Source: Trileptium ribeirensis (taxonomy: Eukaryota > Nematoda > Enoplea > Enoplida > Thoracostomopsidae). Taken from it: a stretch of 64,000 nt of DNA. The notes under the pieces are model-generated. The model saw only the letters and a program-made list of their open reading frames with translations. It did no database searches and had not been told where the DNA came from. Position 1 is the first letter of the stretch. Each line of letters begins with the position of its first letter. Where the stretch lies: contig JASANE010028639.1 of NCBI GenBank assembly GCA_030248225.1, forward strand, positions 21,224 through 85,223. Direction: 5' to 3'. Position numbers and translations under genes: made by a program. Shown one piece after another: positions 12,489 to 25,764 of the stretch.

Positions 12489-13351
12489 TAATGTTTCTGC
12501 TCAAAATCCGTTTGCGTCAGCCATAATTTGATTAACAGCTTGACAGATTTTCCTTCGGAAGATGAGCTTACAAGGGCACGGCAGGTAGGCTTCTGCAATA
12601 TTTGGGCTGTATGTTAAGCTCGTTCAACATCTGTAGTTAACTATTTAGTTAAGCTTCAAAATGTTCTGAACTTGACGATTTATCTGTTAATATCACCAGT
12701 GCGTATTAAATAATATAATTCCATATATATAGCGCGAAATAAAATCATTGTTTGGTTTAAAAGAAGTAATAAAATCAAAACGCCAAACTCGTTGAACCGT
12801 AATGACAGCAACAACTAATATGTCATGCATTGATTCGACCACTAATATAAATAAATATATGTTTTGAGTCATGCGAAATATAGATAAAGTAGCAAGTTGT
12901 AATAAAAAAGTTCTGTTTTCGTCTCATACCAAGAAGTTTGGTGCTACAAAACAAGGCTAAACTACGCAACAACCAACAAACAACAAACTCTTCGAGACAA
13001 AAACAATTTTTTTCGTACAACTACAACTTTTTGTCTATTGATGGTAACAACGTCAGCGACTTCATTTTTGTACGATGACACAGGAAATGTCTCGATGGTC
13101 AGCGGGGTTTTCAGCGTTCCGTAGATGTTGGTTCGTTTTGGAAACATTCCAGATTAATGCTAGCTTGATAATAACATAACGGACTTAGACAATTTGACTT
13201 GACATCATCATAACTACATTATATCTATTATAAATATATATATATGTATGTATATCATATAATATACATGTATGTATATATTATAATATTATATGTGAAT
13301 ATAAGTAACATCTTACTACGCTAGCGTATATATCGTAGCTGAACACGCTGT

Positions 13352-13425
13352 GATATGGGCCTGTGGTGTAAAGCTAGCGCGCCAATCTTGCAAGCTAGAA
13401 TCCCGACTGGTCGAATGAATGATCG
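13352..13425 (+). repeat. Possible second tRNA-like fragment
   Basis: GGTGTAAAGCTAGCGCGCC followed by AATCTTGCAAGC resembles the D-arm and anticodon-arm text of tRNA-derived SINEs (TAGCGCG..CTTGTAAGC). The T arm is poor and no acceptor stem forms. Treat as a decayed tRNA-like fragment only. Confidence 0.25.
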
Positions 13426-13592
13426 CTCGTGGATCTTCTAATATATGTAATGTGAAAACACGACAGGAATAATTTCAGGAATTGCTAATAATAATACCAC
13501 TACACAAAAGACTTATAAAGAATGTGACATGTTTATTAGTACCGCTGCCACAAACAAAAGGAAGTTAGTGTTTTATAGGCGGCAATTTAGAA

Positions 13593-13826
13593 TTGAGGGC
13601 ACACTGTAAAGCCAGAGGACGCCAGGGAAACGTGGAGGGCGGCGGCGACCTCGATCCGTCTCTTGCTGCACTTCCGACTCTTTTATCTGGGCCGGACGTT
13701 ATAACGTTGCAAAAGGAACAGGTTAAAGCGGAGCGGCAGCTCCCCGACTCAGACTTGGGCGGGGTATACCGAGAAACGTATAGTATTCATTTCACTGCTG
13801 TTCCTAACAGTTACATTCGCCAGTAA
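13593..13826 (+). other. Unassigned GC-richer ORF, possible exon or transposon relic
   Basis: This stretch is clearly richer in GC than its flanks and stays open for about 77 codons, with an acidic, Leu/Pro-containing translation (phrases such as LAALPTLLSGPDVITLQKEQ). A plausible acceptor AG lies just upstream (about 13590) and a GT donor at about 13765, but no partner exon was found. I do not recognise a family. It may be a lone exon of a gene outside the window, a gag relic, or chance. Confidence 0.2.
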
Positions 13827-13829
13827 AAA

Positions 13830-15390
13830 ATCAAATTATTAAAGGCGTATAAAATTAAAAACGACATTGACGTAGACTCACTTTATTTAAGGTATTTTAG
13901 CATTGCCTGCTAGAATCCTATGCTTATACATTTGAGCTTTTGGCAATTAGAGCCTCATTGTCTGTTTTTTCATTATTTCATATTTATATTTATTGACGTT
14001 AAGAATTCATGAGATAGAATTCCATAATTCACAGCACATAACTATATGGTAAGTCGAAATATGCGGGTTGACGCGAAGTTCTTGCATACACATGTGGAGA
14101 GCATGCTGCACGTTACCACGCATTGCGGTATTTTACTCCTGGTGTTTGTCGCGTATTTCTTGGGCAGCCTTTATGCATTATTCTAGCATTAACTGAGAAA
14201 ATAACTCATTGACTTGTGCTCACAATTTGTAACTTGACGACCATAGTTTCGCCGTCGAGCCGAAAGATGGCTCAAACTTATGCGCGAGTTCACTTTGGTT
14301 GCGAACACCAAGGTTGTTCTTTTATCAAAATCACGAATTGGTTTACGCAGAAATTAGCGTTCACTTTTTTGCCATTGGTTTTCGCATTTTTTGTGAATAC
14401 TCTGCGCTCTGCGATGGACGACTGGAATGCGTTCGCGCACTTTTGATTATTTCGCACGTATTCCGCGTTATCCAATGACATTTTGTACCAGACAGCGATG
14501 TATCTGCATATTACTGTATACGAAAAAACGCGATTACTCATCACATTATCACTTATACGTGGCCAGCCAAATACGATGCTAAATCGCACATTGTGTAACA
14601 CCTACATAAGGAAAAACGTGATTTTTTCGCTCTCATCACTTTTACAATCGTGACCTGACTTGACAAAATAACCACCCTGGTGTACGCACCTAGAGTGGAC
14701 ACATGCATTATGCGAAATGCAGCTTCAATGAAAGAGTGAACAATTTTGGAAGTCTTCATATATAGAGGTTATGTTGAATAAATTCACTTTGCCTGATCCT
14801 TTTTTAGAATTAACAGATATATTACCTTCATTGCCGTGCTTATTTTGGGGTTGGCGATGTATGAAATATTTTCGATAAGTTGGAATTGGGTTTTTTGCTC
14901 CAACAAGATTTTTTAGAAAGTCAATTGTCCAATAAATATTCGCAATAATTAGTGAAGCTTTCTAAAGTTACAATGTGTTCTAAACTTCAACAAAATCTTA
15001 AAGTCTTCGTGCTAGCGTGGCAGTTTTTGAAGCAACAATTGAAATTTAAAATAGATTTCGTATTAAACGTCAAGTACGTGTGTACGTTCTGACATTTATC
15101 GAAAATTTGGCATGATTATCTTGTTGTAACTAAACTGCGTAGACACAAAAATGAAGCTTTGAAGCTGCAGTTGGATTCTAAAGTTACTTAATTGTAGTCC
15201 TTAGCAGAATAACGCGATATTTCCCACAAATTCCAAGAATAACTCCCAGCAATTAGGGGTATTCTAGGCAGCTCTCCAGGAAAATAAGTTGCAGTCACGC
15301 ACTGATCTTGGCCTCAGCCTCAAAGTGCCGATTTATTGGTAAGTGTTCACTTTATATTTACAACCAAGCGGTGTCCTTTGTAACTTAACC
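13830..15390. other. Gene-poor stretch
   Basis: No domain is recognisable. A segment near 14645-14710 (ACTTGACAAAATAACCACCC) resembles 39355-39400, so a low-copy dispersed repeat is present in both places. The overlapping sense and antisense ORFs at 14216-14760 show no coding signature. Confidence 0.3.
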
Positions 15391-15394
15391 ATTT

Positions 15395-15800
15395 TGCAAG
15401 CACATTGGTGCTTCCATACAGTGTTGTTACTGACTTTTACATAAGTGAGAGCACATTGGTGTTTTAATTATTCTGAGGATGTTGGTGCTTCAATTACTCT
15501 GCGATCACATCGGTGCTTCGAGCTTGTGTTCCTTTTGAGAGCACTCTGATGCTCCAGTTGCATGCGAGTTTGAGGGCACATTGGTTCTCCAGTTGAGTGC
15601 TAATTGAGAGCACATTGGTGCTTCTGTTCTATTCGGTTGAGAGCAGACTGGTACTGAAGTTGCAAGCTTTAGTGAAAGGACTTTGGTGAAACACTTTGAA
15701 ACTTTATTGAGAGCATATTGTGCTCCACTTCTGAACCAAGCCTGTATGGATCTCAGTCTACAGTGTTGTAGCGACAGAACACTGGTGCTGCTCTATTGCA
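15395..15800. repeat. Degenerate minisatellite built on GAGCACATTGGTGCTTC
   Basis: The motif GAGCACATTGGTGCTTC and variants recur about every 45-60 bp, roughly eight to ten times (for example near 15398, 15450, 15545, 15607, 15710). The core is an inverted repeat, GAGCAC against GTGCTC. Spacer sequence is poorly conserved, unlike the sharper arrays elsewhere, so the array is old or the short motif is what is being kept. Confidence 0.65.
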
Positions 15801-17055
15801 TACACGTGTATTCAATCTAAGGTGAGACATTGGATTATACTATTCCCTTTTTAATTCAGTCAATACTAATATACGTATACGTCTTTTAGGGTGAAAATTT
15901 ACTGGCGCTTGTGAGTAATGTGGTATCGATTACGATACTCTTTTTATCTTAATAAATTCATATATACTTATACATTTATTTTATTTCTAGTGTGTTGCTA
16001 TTGGGGGAACTGTAACGTAACGAGAGTTATGTCAAGTTGTGAATGCTACTTCAGAGTTTGAGTCTATATCCAAACTATCGAGTGAGACTGCAACGGTCTT
16101 TCAGTTTATTGAGGTTGCCTTTCGATATCTTTGTTAAACTCACGCGCCTAACCCTATCGTCGTTTGCACATCTGTTCCTAAAGATTGGTTGAATCTACCC
16201 GTAACATACTTTCATACAGACCATCTTGTCGAAGCTAAATATTTAATAAATCTTATAAAAAAACAAATTAGTGTTGCGTTAATTTTACTGTGTAATGTTC
16301 TTATATATGTGGTTGCTGGAACGCAAACTAGACACGGACGCAAAAAATACACAGACGTGACACAAACCCTTAACATCCGAATTTGCTAAATTTCCGTTCA
16401 TCAAAACTCCGCCAAGCCTATCCTTAGGTCAACTTAATGACTTGCCCAAAAGTATAGCTAGTGCAATTCGCTGGTTCCTCTGTATAAGTTTCGTTCAGAT
16501 TTCTCGAATAATGACTCCAGAAAACAACGCACGCATACTTTTTTTAAAATTTGTTTACCAAATAAACATAAATTGTCTATTCAGTATTTCGCCTTCAATA
16601 CGTACTTGAAAAGGCTTTGTTTTCCTTGCTCGTTCCTGTTTTTACTAAAACGAAATATGTAGTCCAAAAACGTTAATATTTTTTGAAGTAAAAATCTTTG
16701 AATTATTTTTCCTATTTTTGCACCTTATTTTTTTAAAACAAAAATGGAGGCAGTAGTTGATTTCAGAAGCTAATTTTAAGTTAAATTATTAAGTATTTTT
16801 TAAAACACGACAACTACAAAGCTGACTACTTTGTAACAAAACACACTTACTACAAAATAAATTTACAGATATAACTGAAGTTGAAATAAAATGTACGCAT
16901 AACGTTTAATAAGTTAGTTTATCTAGAGGTTTAAATTTTTTTCTAGGTTCACATAACTTTTGTAAGAAAAGTCGTTAGAAAGTAATTTTAAAGTCTCGCA
17001 ATGATTCTAAATTTTCCAATATGTTGTTGCGACAAAGACAATTAATTTTTGGAAT
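15801..17055. other. AT-rich stretch, no gene seen
   Basis: I see nothing to support as a gene or repeat. Confidence 0.3.
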
Positions 17056-17056
17056 C

Positions 17057-17325
17057 ATGTTCACATTGCATCCGATCCGACCATATTGATTCTGACCACA
17101 TCTGATTTGTGCTGTATCTTTGAATTAGAATCTTTGAATTGCGGTTCAGATGTTCAGCCTTGTTCACATTGCAGCTCGCTGCACTCAATCCCATCAGTTT
17201 GCGCATATACAGTTTCGTTGAACCCGAATCCGAAAACATGGTTTGAAAAGTGCACACAACAAACAGGTACACAGCAAAGTTTGATCGTATTAGATCGGAC
17301 GTATGCAATGCAGTGTGAACATAAA
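17057..17325. mobile_element. Possible small MITE with GTTCACA inverted ends
   Basis: The left side carries ATGTTCACATTGCAT then CCGATC. The right side carries, inverted, ATGTTCACACTGCATTGC then CCGATC. A further TGTTCACATTGCAGC lies inside near 17160. Sense and antisense ORFs through the block are by-products of this inverted structure. No target duplication was identified. Confidence 0.4.
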
Positions 17326-19755
17326 TCTGCTCCTAACGGAAAAGACAATATCGGATGCAGTGTGATCACGTCTTCATTAGTAGGTAGGTCTTGTTTGTTC
17401 CGTCCGTGTTTGAGAATTATATTTGTTTGTTGAAAAAACAAATTTTTAATAAATATCTCAATTATTTTCATACTTATTATACTTATAATAACAGCGAACA
17501 CGGCCGTACTCAAGGAGGGCACCATGTCATGCCCCCCTCCCCTTGATCACAAACGGGTTCGATTTTCAAGTATTTGGCGTGTATCAGGTCTCTAAATTTA
17601 AGAAATTGTGATGTAAATCCCGAATTTGGCACCCTCATAGGTAGATCCTGTGCATATCCCAGATAGCGACTATTTTACGTTATGTTTTAGATCACTGATT
17701 TCATTGAAGAAAACAACTTAAAATGTATATATAGAATGTGTCAATGGCGTTAACAGTGTCGCGGGTGGGACCTTTACACTTGCGAACGGAGGGCCTCCAA
17801 CTTGAGTAGACGTCAATCCATCCTGCAATGAGAGAAAAATAATTATATGATACAAGACATTGGTTTAGTTTAAATTACTAGCAACGAGTGATTCAACGAG
17901 GTATGATTTTGCTATTTTTAAATTTTCAACAAAGTACACGAATAAGCACAACGAAAACAACCAACCTGGTATAATTATTTATTGGTGGATTTGATGTCTG
18001 TGTTGTTTTCGTTGAGTTTGAGTATCGCAAATCATACGTGTACAATATACACTTCTGTTCTTATGGTTTTCGCTGACATGGTTTTAGGGGTTCCATGACA
18101 CGTTTGGCGGTGCTTCACTGACACGGTTTGGGGCGCACTCATTCCAACCGCGGGCCTGAGCGACAATTAAAAATGTGAGCTAATTGGGCTCTAATGTTCC
18201 TTTTGGAAAATATTTATAAATTTTAAATCAATATTAACTGAAAACAGAGTAACTATCTCTTATCGAGATTCCATTTCTTGTACAATCAAGCAGGCCTAGG
18301 CTACCGATTAGCTCATTTACATAGTCAAATACCATTCTATGTACCATGTTATTCTTTTCGTTCCATTTCACTACAAAACCGAAAAGACCCATCAAAATTT
18401 GCTTAGATCTGCCACTAAAATTTCAATTATCCCGTGTGTGTTTTCTTTCACCAGGTATATGTCAGCAATATTACTTGCACAGATAAGCTGCCTAAAGTTA
18501 CATTAAGTGTGAAAATTTGAGCGAAATCAGTCCCCTTACAACCTATCTATCAATTGATATTAGCTTGAAACATAGTGTTGTTTGACACTGCTTCCAAACA
18601 AGCAGAGATCTATGCAAAATATTGTAATTGTACACAATTAGTTTAAACTCACCCACTAAGAAAAATTTAGCCCAATGCCTCGATAGTTGCTAGATTATTA
18701 AAGTTACAACAAAGTTCCACGAACTCTACATAGTATTTAATATAAATATTTCAAACACTTATGACATCTGTTTTGATAATATTTATTAACAAGACCGAAA
18801 TTTTTGCAAGAGTAAACTTAATATGCGCCCCAATCATCTTCTTTTGACACCATGTACAAAACGTTGTTAGAAAACAAAACTCGGATTTTTATAGCTGCAT
18901 CCGATTTCGATATTTTTTCTGTTCCATAACGCCATTAGCGAATACAATTAGGCCAATGTACTTTAACACAAATGTGTTAGCAAACATTCCAAATTATAAT
19001 GTATGAAATATGAAACGAACAAATTTCTGTTCTTATACAAAAATGAAATTTGATTTCAGTGAACAGCTGAATGGCAATTTCTTTTGACAAAAGAGGATGG
19101 TAAGGGGCGCAGCTTAAGCTTACTCGTGCATTATATTTCTGATTTTGTGCATTAGATGGAGTAAAAGTGGTTCCTATTTAATATCGCACCAATCACAATC
19201 TATGTATTATTCCTACGTGACGCCTACCCTTTCCTACAGCATAATGTAGCATGCGAGGACATTGGTTTTTGAGCTCATGAAACACAGGGTTTAAATCTGC
19301 ACTTTTAACGCGATTATTGTTTGCTATTATCTAGAACGAAAAGGTAATAATGGTAATATAGGTTAAAAATGGAACGACAAACTGTTGTGGATAGGCGGAT
19401 CACATGGTTTCAATACTTTGGCAAAGCTAATATCTTACCATTCATCGCCTGTTTGAGATATGTTGTACATTCGCGCCTTATATAAACTAAGAAAAAGATC
19501 ATATCTGCAGAAGCTACACTCATTTTTAGTTATAAAGCCTGTGCACTATACTGCCAACCGAACATATCGACGATGTATTAACCAAAGCTTCTAATTATAA
19601 AATGAAAACATTTATCATTATAATTTTTGAGTATAACGCCACAGTACTCTAAGTAATGTCTTTAATTAAAACTTCTCACCAATCATGTATCAAAGACGGC
19701 CACCACTGAAAGCCATCACTAAAACGAATAATAAATAAGCGATCTTAACCGTTGG
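17326..19755. other. Gene-poor stretch
   Basis: AT-rich sequence without a supported gene. A 12-bp inverted pair, AACGAAAACAAC near 17957 and GTTGTTTTCGTT near 18003, could form a loose hairpin. A C-rich run lies at 17529-17542. Nothing else stands out. Confidence 0.3.
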
Positions 19756-19758
19756 GTT

Positions 19759-20085
19759 TAGCGTAGGTAATACTAAACAGTAATTTCTAGGAAAGATGGG
19801 TTTGTAACCTCTAGGTCCTGAACATAAAGGTCAACATATCTAATAGCTATACCAAACATACTCATTTAGCGTAGAAAATAGTAATCAGTAATTTCTAGGA
19901 AAGATGGGTTTGTAACCTCTAGGTCCTGAACTTAAAGGTCAACATATCTAATAGCTATACCAAGCATATCCATTTAGCGTAGGTAATACTAAACAGTAAT
20001 TTCTAGGAAAGATGGGTTTGTAACCTCTAGGTCCTCAACTTAAAGGTCAACATATCTAATAGCTATACCAAGCATACCCATACAT
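19759..20085. repeat. About 108-bp tandem repeat, three copies
   Basis: Units start near 19759, 19868 and 19975. Each contains AAGATGGGTTTGTAACCTCT and GGTCAACATATCTAATAGCT. Copies are nearly identical, so the amplification is recent. Non-coding. Confidence 0.9.
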
Positions 20086-20804
20086 TAAAAAGTATTAATA
20101 AATTGTGATAGATAGTCTCTCAAATAAGATATTATAAAGCCTAAAGCATGGAAAACAATAAATCACAATCCAAGTATATTTAATGATATCGGCAAATTAG
20201 TAACCAGCATTTGCGAGCTTTTCATTATATATAGTACAGGAAGCCACCGGCAGATGTGGCTGGTTGGGTTTAAAATATGTAGAATTCACAGACATGTGCG
20301 TTGAAAAAGTGGGTATTTTGTCTCTAACAGCCATTGGCGAGAAATCATAATCTCTAATGGATGGTTGTATGATATTTAAGTGTCTTGCAATAACTCTTAC
20401 AGACTTTCGTTTTTAATGATTCTTTTCACCTAAAATAAAGCCAGTATTTGTGTATATCTCTAGGATGTGTAATATTTAAGCCGATATGAGCCCCAATATT
20501 TCTGTATTCGTCGTCAGTTTAATAATGGCTTGACTGATTTGACTAAAATTTTCACAGGTTTTATCATTGTTTGGTTTGAAGACATTTATCAGTGATATCA
20601 TTATTATGCGGCGCCTTTTCAACATAGTATATAATTGCTTGAAAATCCATATTTTGGCCTGAAATCAGCAGGCTAAATCTTTGTAACTTTGTAGTTAGCG
20701 CAGTAAATTTTCAGAAGTGTTTGTTTTCTAAGCGACCTTATATGAAACGCCTATAAATGGCGACATCACTGTCAAATCTTTTTTCACGAAAATAAATTAG
20801 TAAA
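20086..20804. other. AT-rich stretch between two arrays
   Basis: I see no gene and no clear repeat. Confidence 0.3.
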
Positions 20805-22705
20805 AGCAATAAATTATAGCGCAAAATCTTTGCAAATTTACGCTAGAAAAACATAATTAGTGAACGGTAAGCCATATTCGGCTCAAATTTTTGCCAAAAT
20901 CTTTGCAAGTTATGATTGAAAATCATAATCAGAGAAATGCGGGACATATTCCGCTCAAATTTTAGCTTAAAGTCTTTGCAAATTACGCTAAAAATCCTAA
21001 TCGGTGAACGGCAAGACATATTCGACTCAAATTTAGCGTAAAATGTTTGCTAGTGACGCTAGAAAAACAAAACCAGTGAACGACAAGACATATGCGATTC
21101 AAATTTTAGCGTATAATCTTTGCTAGTGACGCTAGAAAAACAAAACCAGTGAACGACAAGACATATGCGATTCAAATTTTAGCGTATAATCTTTGCTAGT
21201 GACGCTAGAAAAACAAAACCAGTGAACGACAAAACATAGTCGCCTCAAATTTTAGCGCAAAATCTTTGCAGATTACGTTAGAAAAAATCTGTGAACGGCA
21301 AGACATATTCTGCTTCAATTTTAGCGCAAAATTTTTGTGAATGACGATAGAAAAACAAAGTCAGTGAACGGAAAAAAACATGTTTGGCTCAAATTTTAGC
21401 GCAAAATCTTTGCCGATTACGCTAGAAAAACAAAATCAGTGAACGACAAGACATATTCAGCTCAAGTTTTAGCGCAAAATCATTGCAAGATGCTGGAAAA
21501 TCCTAATCCGTGAACATATTTGGCTCAAATTTTAGCTCAAGATGTTTAAAACTTACGCCAAAAATCATAATCAGTGAAGGACAAACATATCCGGCTCAAA
21601 TTTTAGTGCAAAACCTTTGCAAATTATGCTATAAAACATAATCACTGACCGGAAAAACGTATTAGGCTCAAATTTTAGTGCAAAATCTTTGCATATTGCG
21701 CTAGAAAACGTAATCAGTGAAATCAAAGCATATTACGCTCAAATTTTAGTTCAAAGTCTTTGAAAAAACCCTAACAATCATAATAGCTGAACGGCAAGAC
21801 ATATTCGGCTCAAATTTTAGCGAAAATTTTTTGTAAATTTCGCTAAATCACAAAATCAGTAAACGGCAAGACATATTCGAATATAAAATTTTACCGCAAC
21901 ACCATTGAAATTTGCACTAGAAGATTGTAATCGGTGTATTATAGGACATATTAGGATCAAATTTTAGCGCGAAAAGTTTCCGAATTATGCTAGAAAAACG
22001 CAATCAGTGACCGGAACGACAAATTTGGCTCAAATATCTTTGCAAATTCAGCTAGAAAAACATAATCACTGAACGGGAAAACGTATTCGGCTCAAATTTT
22101 AGTGCAAACTCTTTATAAATTACGGTAAAGAAACAAAATCAGAAAACGGCAAGACATACTTGGCTCAAATGCCATCGCAGAACTTTGCAATTTGTGCTAA
22201 AAAGGACAATCAGTTAGCAACAAGCCGTATTTGGCTTAAATTGTAACGTAAAAACTTTGCAAATTACGGTAGAAAAACATAATCAGTGAACCGCAGGCAG
22301 AGTCTTGTCAAATTGTAGCGTAAAATCTTAGCAAATCATGCTAAAAATCATAGTCTGTGAACGACAAAACATGTACGCCTCAAATTTTAACACATATCAG
22401 CGAACGACTAGACATATTCGGCTCAAAATTTAGCGGAAAATCTTTGGAAATTATGCTGGACAATTATAATTACTGAACGACAAGTCATATTCGGTTGAAA
22501 TTTTAGCGCGAACTCTTTGGAAATTAAGCTAGAAAGGCAAAATCAGTGAGCCGCAAGACATATTCGACTCAAATTTTTGCGCAAAAGATTTGCATATTAC
22601 GCCAGAAGATCATAATCAGTATATGGCAAGATATAATTGGCTCAAATATTAGCGCTAAATCTTGGCGAATTGTGCTAGAAAGCATAATCAGTGTCACTCG
22701 TCACA
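20805..22705. repeat. Diverged satellite, about 75-bp unit, left part
   Basis: About 25 units share the phrases GCTCAAATTTTAGCGCAAAA, TCTTTGCAAATTACGCTAGA and AATCAGTGAACGGCAAGACA. Unit length varies from about 70 to 80 bp and copies differ widely, but a local pair near 21040-21220 is almost identical. The array stops at the left arm of the foldback element and resumes at about 25100 in the same orientation, so it is one array split by an insertion. Confidence 0.9.
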
Positions 22706-22722
22706 TTCGCAATCACAAACAC

Positions 22723-25097
22723 ATGCGTCGTTCACATTAAGATGCGTGCACTCACTGCACACGGTTACGCGAGAACCGCAGTGCTTGTTACACTGCAGTT
22801 GTCGTTACATTGTAACGACAATGTTGTCAGTCGCTACAGGCTTCGTGCAACAGTTGACATTTCTGAACGATGCTTGTAGCGGCTATATCAATCGATGTTA
22901 CACTGCTTGTAACAGCAATATTTAATGTTGCACTCGCAGCGTAACGACAAAAAGATTGCCGCACGATGGTGTAACGAGAAATGACATCTTTGCACTGCAG
23001 CTGTAACAGAAACCGTAGTAGCTGCACGCTAGTGTAACAACAATTGAGAACAACGCACCCCGCGTTCGCAACATGAACCCAAATTTTTGAGGGCTGGTGG
23101 GGTAATGAGTAGTAGAATCTTTGCACTGTTGGCGCTGAAATCGAGTAGCCCTTATGATTTTGTTTAATGGAAAAAGGCCTGACCAATTATACGTTTAGAA
23201 ATTATTTAATTTTGAGTGGCCTGTTTGTACCCAATAATAGTAACCTTAAATGATATCAGCACTTTAGCTACTTTAGTGCAGATAATGTTGGAAGCGATAT
23301 GCATTGGAGCGGGTTATATAAGATCAAAAGCTATCCTTATGTTTAGTGCATATAAGTAGTATATGTACCTCCATTTCTAATTCTTTCAACAAATGAAACT
23401 GAATCTTTAGGAAAATATATTTAAGAGAAAATTTTTTAGCATAATTTGGATTGCAACAGGCATCCATTTCGGCGAAAAATGACATTTCCAATTCAGTGAT
23501 CTTATGTAAATTCAGATACATTCATACAGTGTTAACGCCAATTATAAAATTTTTAGTCTAATTGAATTGTTTGAGAAATATGTATATACCGGTTTTTATG
23601 TTACGGCTGTGTACAATATTGTATCTTGAAATTTAAACATAATTTCCTATTGATACAAGTTTAACACATGTGTGACTACGAACCCTTACGATAGATTAGA
23701 TAAACTTGTCACAACCGCCTACACTCCCGCTGTATAACGTTTGTGTATAACGAATAATTCAATTTTGAACTTTCTCTAAATGTATATGTACATTTGGCGA
23801 TCAGAAGTGTTAGTGATAAAATTCAATTCGCAATATAATGATATATGAGAGAATCATAAATAGGCATTTGACAAAAATTTTATATGATATTTAAAGAGCC
23901 TAGCCGATACAGTTGATTAACTGCTGTTTATGTTTTGGGTCTTAAAAATTAAATTATAGCATAAGCACCGATACTAAAACATATAACATATTTATTGCAA
24001 GCATACTGCAGGTTCAGCAGCTGAAGCTCGTGTGCTTCACAAACTTAATGACCAATATCAATTGGAACATCGAACTACCACAGGTCACTTTCATGGGAAT
24101 TATTTTTCGGGTGTTTCATATTTGTTGTAGTCCACAATGCTTGCTCTACGTATGATTGATAACACTCAATATTAAGAAATTTCGAAATAAATATTGTGCA
24201 GCAATTGGGCGTGTTTAGTTTTAGAATCGATTGAGCACGTTTATTAATCTGAACCCTGAGTGATTTTAGCAATACTAAATTATGGTAAGATAAACGTTCT
24301 GGTCATTATCGTTACGGTTTGGGGCGCAGTACGTCGCTTACAGTTGGGGAAGTGCTACAGGAAAATTGAAAGGCTGCCTTACGGTCCTCTTTTTTCGAAA
24401 AATGAGACGTCCGCCCCACCGCCGCGTGTTGTGTCTCTGGTCACGGCTATATAGCAACATTCACCATTCTATCCACCGCAGTTTGAAAATATGAGATTTT
24501 TCTTCAATTTTCTAAGAGGGCTGGCGAGGCAACACAATCTCAGGGGAAACCTCGCCTCAACCCCCTTCGCATTACACCAACTTATGTTTCACTTCATACG
24601 GTCGACGACCAGTATTTTGTGCACTCGTTGTCATCACACAGCGCTCATCTAGTTAGTACTCGTCGTACAGCTACTTCATTTAATTGCCAGCAGTGCAAAG
24701 ATTCTACTACTCATTACCCCACCAGCATTCAAAAATTTGGGTTCATGTAATAAACGTGGCGTGCGTTGTTCTCAATTGCTGTTACACTAGCGTGCAGCTA
24801 CTACGGTTTCTGTTACAGCTGCAGTGCAAATATGTCATTTCTCGTTACACCATCGCGCGGCAATCTTTTTTGTCGTTACGCTGCGAGTGCAACTTTAAAC
24901 ATTGTTGTTACAACATGCGTAACATCAATTGATAGAGCCGCTACAAGCATCGTTCAGAAATGTCAGCTGTTGCACGAAGCTTGTAGCGCCTGACAACATT
25001 GTCATTACAATGTAACGACAACCGCAGTGTAACGAGTACTGCGGTTCTCGCGTAACCGTGTGCAGTGAGGGCACGCATCTTAATGTGAACGACGCAT
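22723..25097. mobile_element. Foldback-type element with about 410-bp terminal inverted repeats
   Basis: The left arm (22723 to about 23137) and the right arm (about 24686-25097) are inverted copies. Outer ends are ATGCGTCG and CGACGCAT; inner ends share GTAATGAGTAGTAGAATC. Identity by eye is high with small gaps. The arms carry many TGTAACGA/TCGTTACA motifs, including the palindrome GTCGTTACATTGTAACGAC. The 1.55-kb centre has several short ORFs but no recognisable transposase. It interrupts the satellite on both sides. Target duplications are not evident; about 29 bp of non-satellite sequence lies left of 22723. Confidence 0.8.
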
Positions 25098-25370
25098 GAG
25101 CAAAGAGACATATTTGGATTAAATTTTAGCGTAAAACCATTGCAAATTACGCTAGAAAAACATAATCAGTGAACCGCAAAACATATTCGGCACAAATTTT
25201 AGAGTAAAATCTTTGCAAATTACGCAAGAAAAACATAATCAGTGAACCGCAAGACACATTCCGCTCAAATTTTAGCGCAAAAACTTCGTTAATTATGCTC
25301 GACAAACATGGCCGGTGAACAACAAGACATATTCACATGAAATTTTAGCGCGACTTTAGCTCGGATTAAG
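25098..25370. repeat. Satellite of about 75 bp, right part
   Basis: About three and a half further units of the array left of the foldback, in the same orientation (GCTAGAAAAACATAATCAGT recurs). After about 25370 the repeat fades. Confidence 0.85.
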
Positions 25371-25764
25371 ATATTATCGTCTATAACCGAGTAAGGGGCA
25401 ACATTGAGGCGTTAAAATTTTTGGAAGTTACGTGGCATAATTCACTTGCCCGTAGTAACGATATAATCCAAATAAGCCCTTTATGACACCATAATGTTGC
25501 CAAAAACAATAGTTTGGACCAAAAGCGTGTCAGATGTGTCGCTGTTATGTATAACTTGGGTTCGGTAGGTACACTTTGGTTCCATTTGGTTACATAGCAT
25601 ATACGCCATTAGATAGAAGGATTGCAAAATAAACTGGTAACTTTATGGAGATTGCAGAACGTAGTGAAGCATAGGTACAGTTACGCCATTTACGTGCACA
25701 GCCAATCAGCTCTCGATAGCATACATCTATATACTATATGTGGATATCACACAATACCGCACAA
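25371..25764. other. Spacer between two satellites
   Basis: No supported gene or repeat. Confidence 0.3.

Noticed and set aside
12962..13147. Minus-strand ORF beginning MFPKRTNIYGTLKTPLTIET
   Set aside because: Its codons look plausible, but there is no clear donor, partner exon or family; too short to support.
17086..17525. Overlapping sense and antisense ORFs of 115 and 123 codons
   Set aside because: They run through a small inverted-repeat element, which explains open frames on both strands.
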